From an uncultured Fibrobacter sp. (GTDB taxonomy: Bacteria > Fibrobacterota > Fibrobacteria > Fibrobacterales > Fibrobacteraceae): DNA of 64,000 bases. The notes under the pieces were generated by a model, which had not been told where the DNA came from, did not search any database, and was given only the letters and a program-made list of their open reading frames with translations. The translations under genes were made by a program, and so were the position numbers. This document shows positions 62,977 to 64,000 of the stretch, one piece after another. Location: assembly GCA_946413655.1 (NCBI GenBank), contig CAMKLO010000002.1:78744-142743 (forward strand), read 5' to 3'. Positions within the stretch are counted from its first letter, which is position 1. Every line of letters starts with the position of its first letter.

Positions 62977-63732
62977 ATGATTGATATTTATGCTTTAGCG
63001 AAAAATCCGCTCGTGTTCCAAAAGCCGAGAACGATTACTTCGGCTTATATTGACGTGTCTGGAAAAATGGGACTTGCCCAAACGGTGCTCATGATTCAGG
63101 ACAATATTACTGAAAATTTTGGTGCCATGAAAATGGACAACTTTGTCGTGAAGGAAAAGGGCGGCTTCTGGGTTGTATATAAGGCCAAGTTCAAATTCTT
63201 AAAGCGTCCGTACTGGCGTGACAAGGTCGTGACAACGTCTTTCCCGGCGGATAACCAGCTAATTCGCTTGAACGAAAATACGGCGATTACGACGATAGAC
63301 GGCGAACCGATTATCTTTGCTAAGCAGGAAATGTGCTGCTTGAGCTTGGATCGTCATCGTCCGATGCGGCTTTCTGCAGTGGATTTTCCGACGGAAGGTT
63401 TCCCAGAACCGTTCATGACAGATGACTTTGATCGCTTCAATGTGAAGCCAGAAGAATATCAGGAAGTTTATCAACAAAAGATACTGCCGCAGCATATCGA
63501 CATGTCGCACCACATGAACAACATCGAGTATGTGAAGCTTGCGTTGAACGTTTTTAGCGCGTCCGACTTGGAACTTTGCATCCCGTCAGAACTTGAAGTT
63601 CATTACTTGGGCGAGTCCGAAGAAGGACAAATGCTGACCGTTTTCCGTGCCGACCACAACGGTGCTACGTACATGCGGATTCTCGATGAGACGAATCGCG
63701 CCGTCTTCGAAATGAAACTCCGAATGATGTAA
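62977..63732 (+). CDS. Acyl-ACP thioesterase (FatA/FatB-like)
   Basis: Hydrolyses acyl-ACP to free fatty acid and ACP, ending fatty acid chain growth. The 251 residues form two hotdog domains. The second contains the family active-site segment IDMSHHMNNIEYVKLALNVF, equivalent to the D-x-N-x-H-V-N-N-x-x-Y pattern, with the catalytic Asn and His retained as H-M-N-N. The first domain (TSAYIDVSGKMGLAQTVLMIQDNITENFGAMKMDNFVVKEKGGFWVVYKAKFKFLKRPYWRDKVVTTSFPA) matches bacterial Acyl-ACP_TE proteins. No signal peptide is present. The ribosome binding site is weak (TTAAAACC before ATG). Confidence 0.87.
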   Translation: MIDIYALAKNPLVFQKPRTITSAYIDVSGKMGLAQTVLMIQDNITENFGAMKMDNFVVKEKGGFWVVYKAKFKFLKRPYWRDKVVTTSFPADNQLIRLNENTAITTIDGEPIIFAKQEMCCLSLDRHRPMRLSAVDFPTEGFPEPFMTDDFDRFNVKPEEYQEVYQQKILPQHIDMSHHMNNIEYVKLALNVFSASDLELCIPSELEVHYLGESEEGQMLTVFRADHNGATYMRILDETNRAVFEMKLRMM

Positions 63733-63753
63733 TTGTTGCGCTCTGTGTCATCC

Positions 63754-63863
63754 AGATGGCGGCGTCATGGCGGACCCCTGTGCTGAGCTGTGTCGAAGTA
63801 TGATCCGCCATCTGTCAGTCATGACGTTGTTCTGATGATGTCATTCCCGACTTGATCGGGAAC
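63754..63863. repeat. Dispersed intergenic inverted repeats after the thioesterase gene
   Basis: AGATGGCGG (63754-63762) pairs with CCGCCATCT (63805-63813) in a GTCATCC...GATCC-type context, and TTCCCGA-cttga-TCGGGAA (63843-63861), followed by CCGCCTTTTTGTTTT, repeats the hairpin at 13692-13712. The latter could be the thioesterase terminator. Confidence 0.6.
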
Positions 63864-63883
63864 CGCCTTTTTGTTTTATGAAA

Positions 63884-63932
63884 GGAGATGCCCGCTGAAG
63901 CCTGTCATGCCCGCCGCCGAGCGGGCATCTCC
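63884..63932. terminator. 12-bp inverted repeat next to the edge gene
   Basis: GGAGATGCCCGC (63884-63895) and GCGGGCATCTCC (63921-63932) are perfect 12-bp arms. The second arm abuts the stop codon of the minus-strand gene at the window edge; the sequence resembles a dispersed repeat and could terminate that gene. Confidence 0.55.
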
Positions 63933-64000
63933 TTATCCTAATTCTTCAAAGAACTCCGGACGGTGAAAGTCCGGTTTTTCTGTTTCTATGCGGAATGCGC
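63933..64000 (-). CDS. C-terminal fragment of a gene cut by the window edge
   Basis: One minus-strand frame is open from the window edge and ends at TAA (63935-63933), encoding AFRIETEKPDFHRPEFFEELG. It is below the ORF-track length limit. The acidic, well-formed C-terminus and the hairpin right after it suggest a real gene end. Too little is present to assign a product. Confidence 0.4.
   Translation of the reverse strand, partial: AFRIETEKPDFHRPEFFEELG

Overview
The window looks like a Fibrobacter chromosome (phylum Fibrobacterota, Fibrobacter succinogenes group). Three signs support this: giant secreted GH9 cellulases with a basic ...KRxK C-terminus, a TIGR02147-family regulator (a family expanded in Fibrobacter) paired with a lipoprotein, and a GH54 arabinofuranosidase carrying a Fibrobacter-type basic tail. 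The attribution rests on protein features alone; no search was run. About 32 intact protein genes and one edge-truncated gene can be supported. No rRNA, tRNA, CRISPR array, transposase or phage gene was seen.

Layout. 1-7.1 kb is housekeeping: a D-Ala-D-Ala dipeptidase-like enzyme, Sua5, a large DUF349 protein and PriA. 7.1-13 kb is an AT-richer accessory stretch: an LRR protein, a three-gene minus-strand cluster (U32-like barrel protein, membrane protein, DUF6544-like protein), an orphan 188-aa protein and a HIRAN-domain protein. 13-18 kb holds gmk, a polyprenyl-phosphate-type GT2, a GT-C membrane glycosyltransferase with a C-terminal NPCBM domain, and a beta-barrel protein. 18.1-25.6 kb is one 2485-residue secreted VWA/repeat protein. 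25.7-29.6 kb holds tkt, nrdR and an RlmI-like methyltransferase.

29.7-53.2 kb is the most striking block. Three tandem GH9 cellulase genes of about 5.9-6.5 kb each are followed, 26 bp after the last, by a 7TM histidine kinase, a stand-alone receiver and an NtrC-type AAA+ regulator, all on the same strand. This suggests a cellulase cluster carrying its own sensor and regulator. The NtrC-type protein has Glu where the phosphoacceptor Asp is expected, and GSYTGS in place of GAFTGA. The two most similar cellulase genes share a leader: a TTGAGAACA box, then an 8-bp hairpin followed by a U-run, just before a GTG start.

53.2-64 kb holds an Ala-rich hendecad-repeat protein with a C-terminal membrane anchor, a class I fumarase followed by an unusual 99-bp triplicate repeat and a second copy of the fumarase 3' end, a lipoprotein, the GH54-CBM6 enzyme, the TIGR02147/lipoprotein pair, a pseudouridine synthase and an acyl-ACP thioesterase. 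Many intergenic gaps contain degenerate heptanucleotide repeats, often arranged as arms of long imperfect hairpins, and several contain GTCATCC...GGATCCAG-type or TTCCCGA...TCGGGAA-type dispersed repeats.
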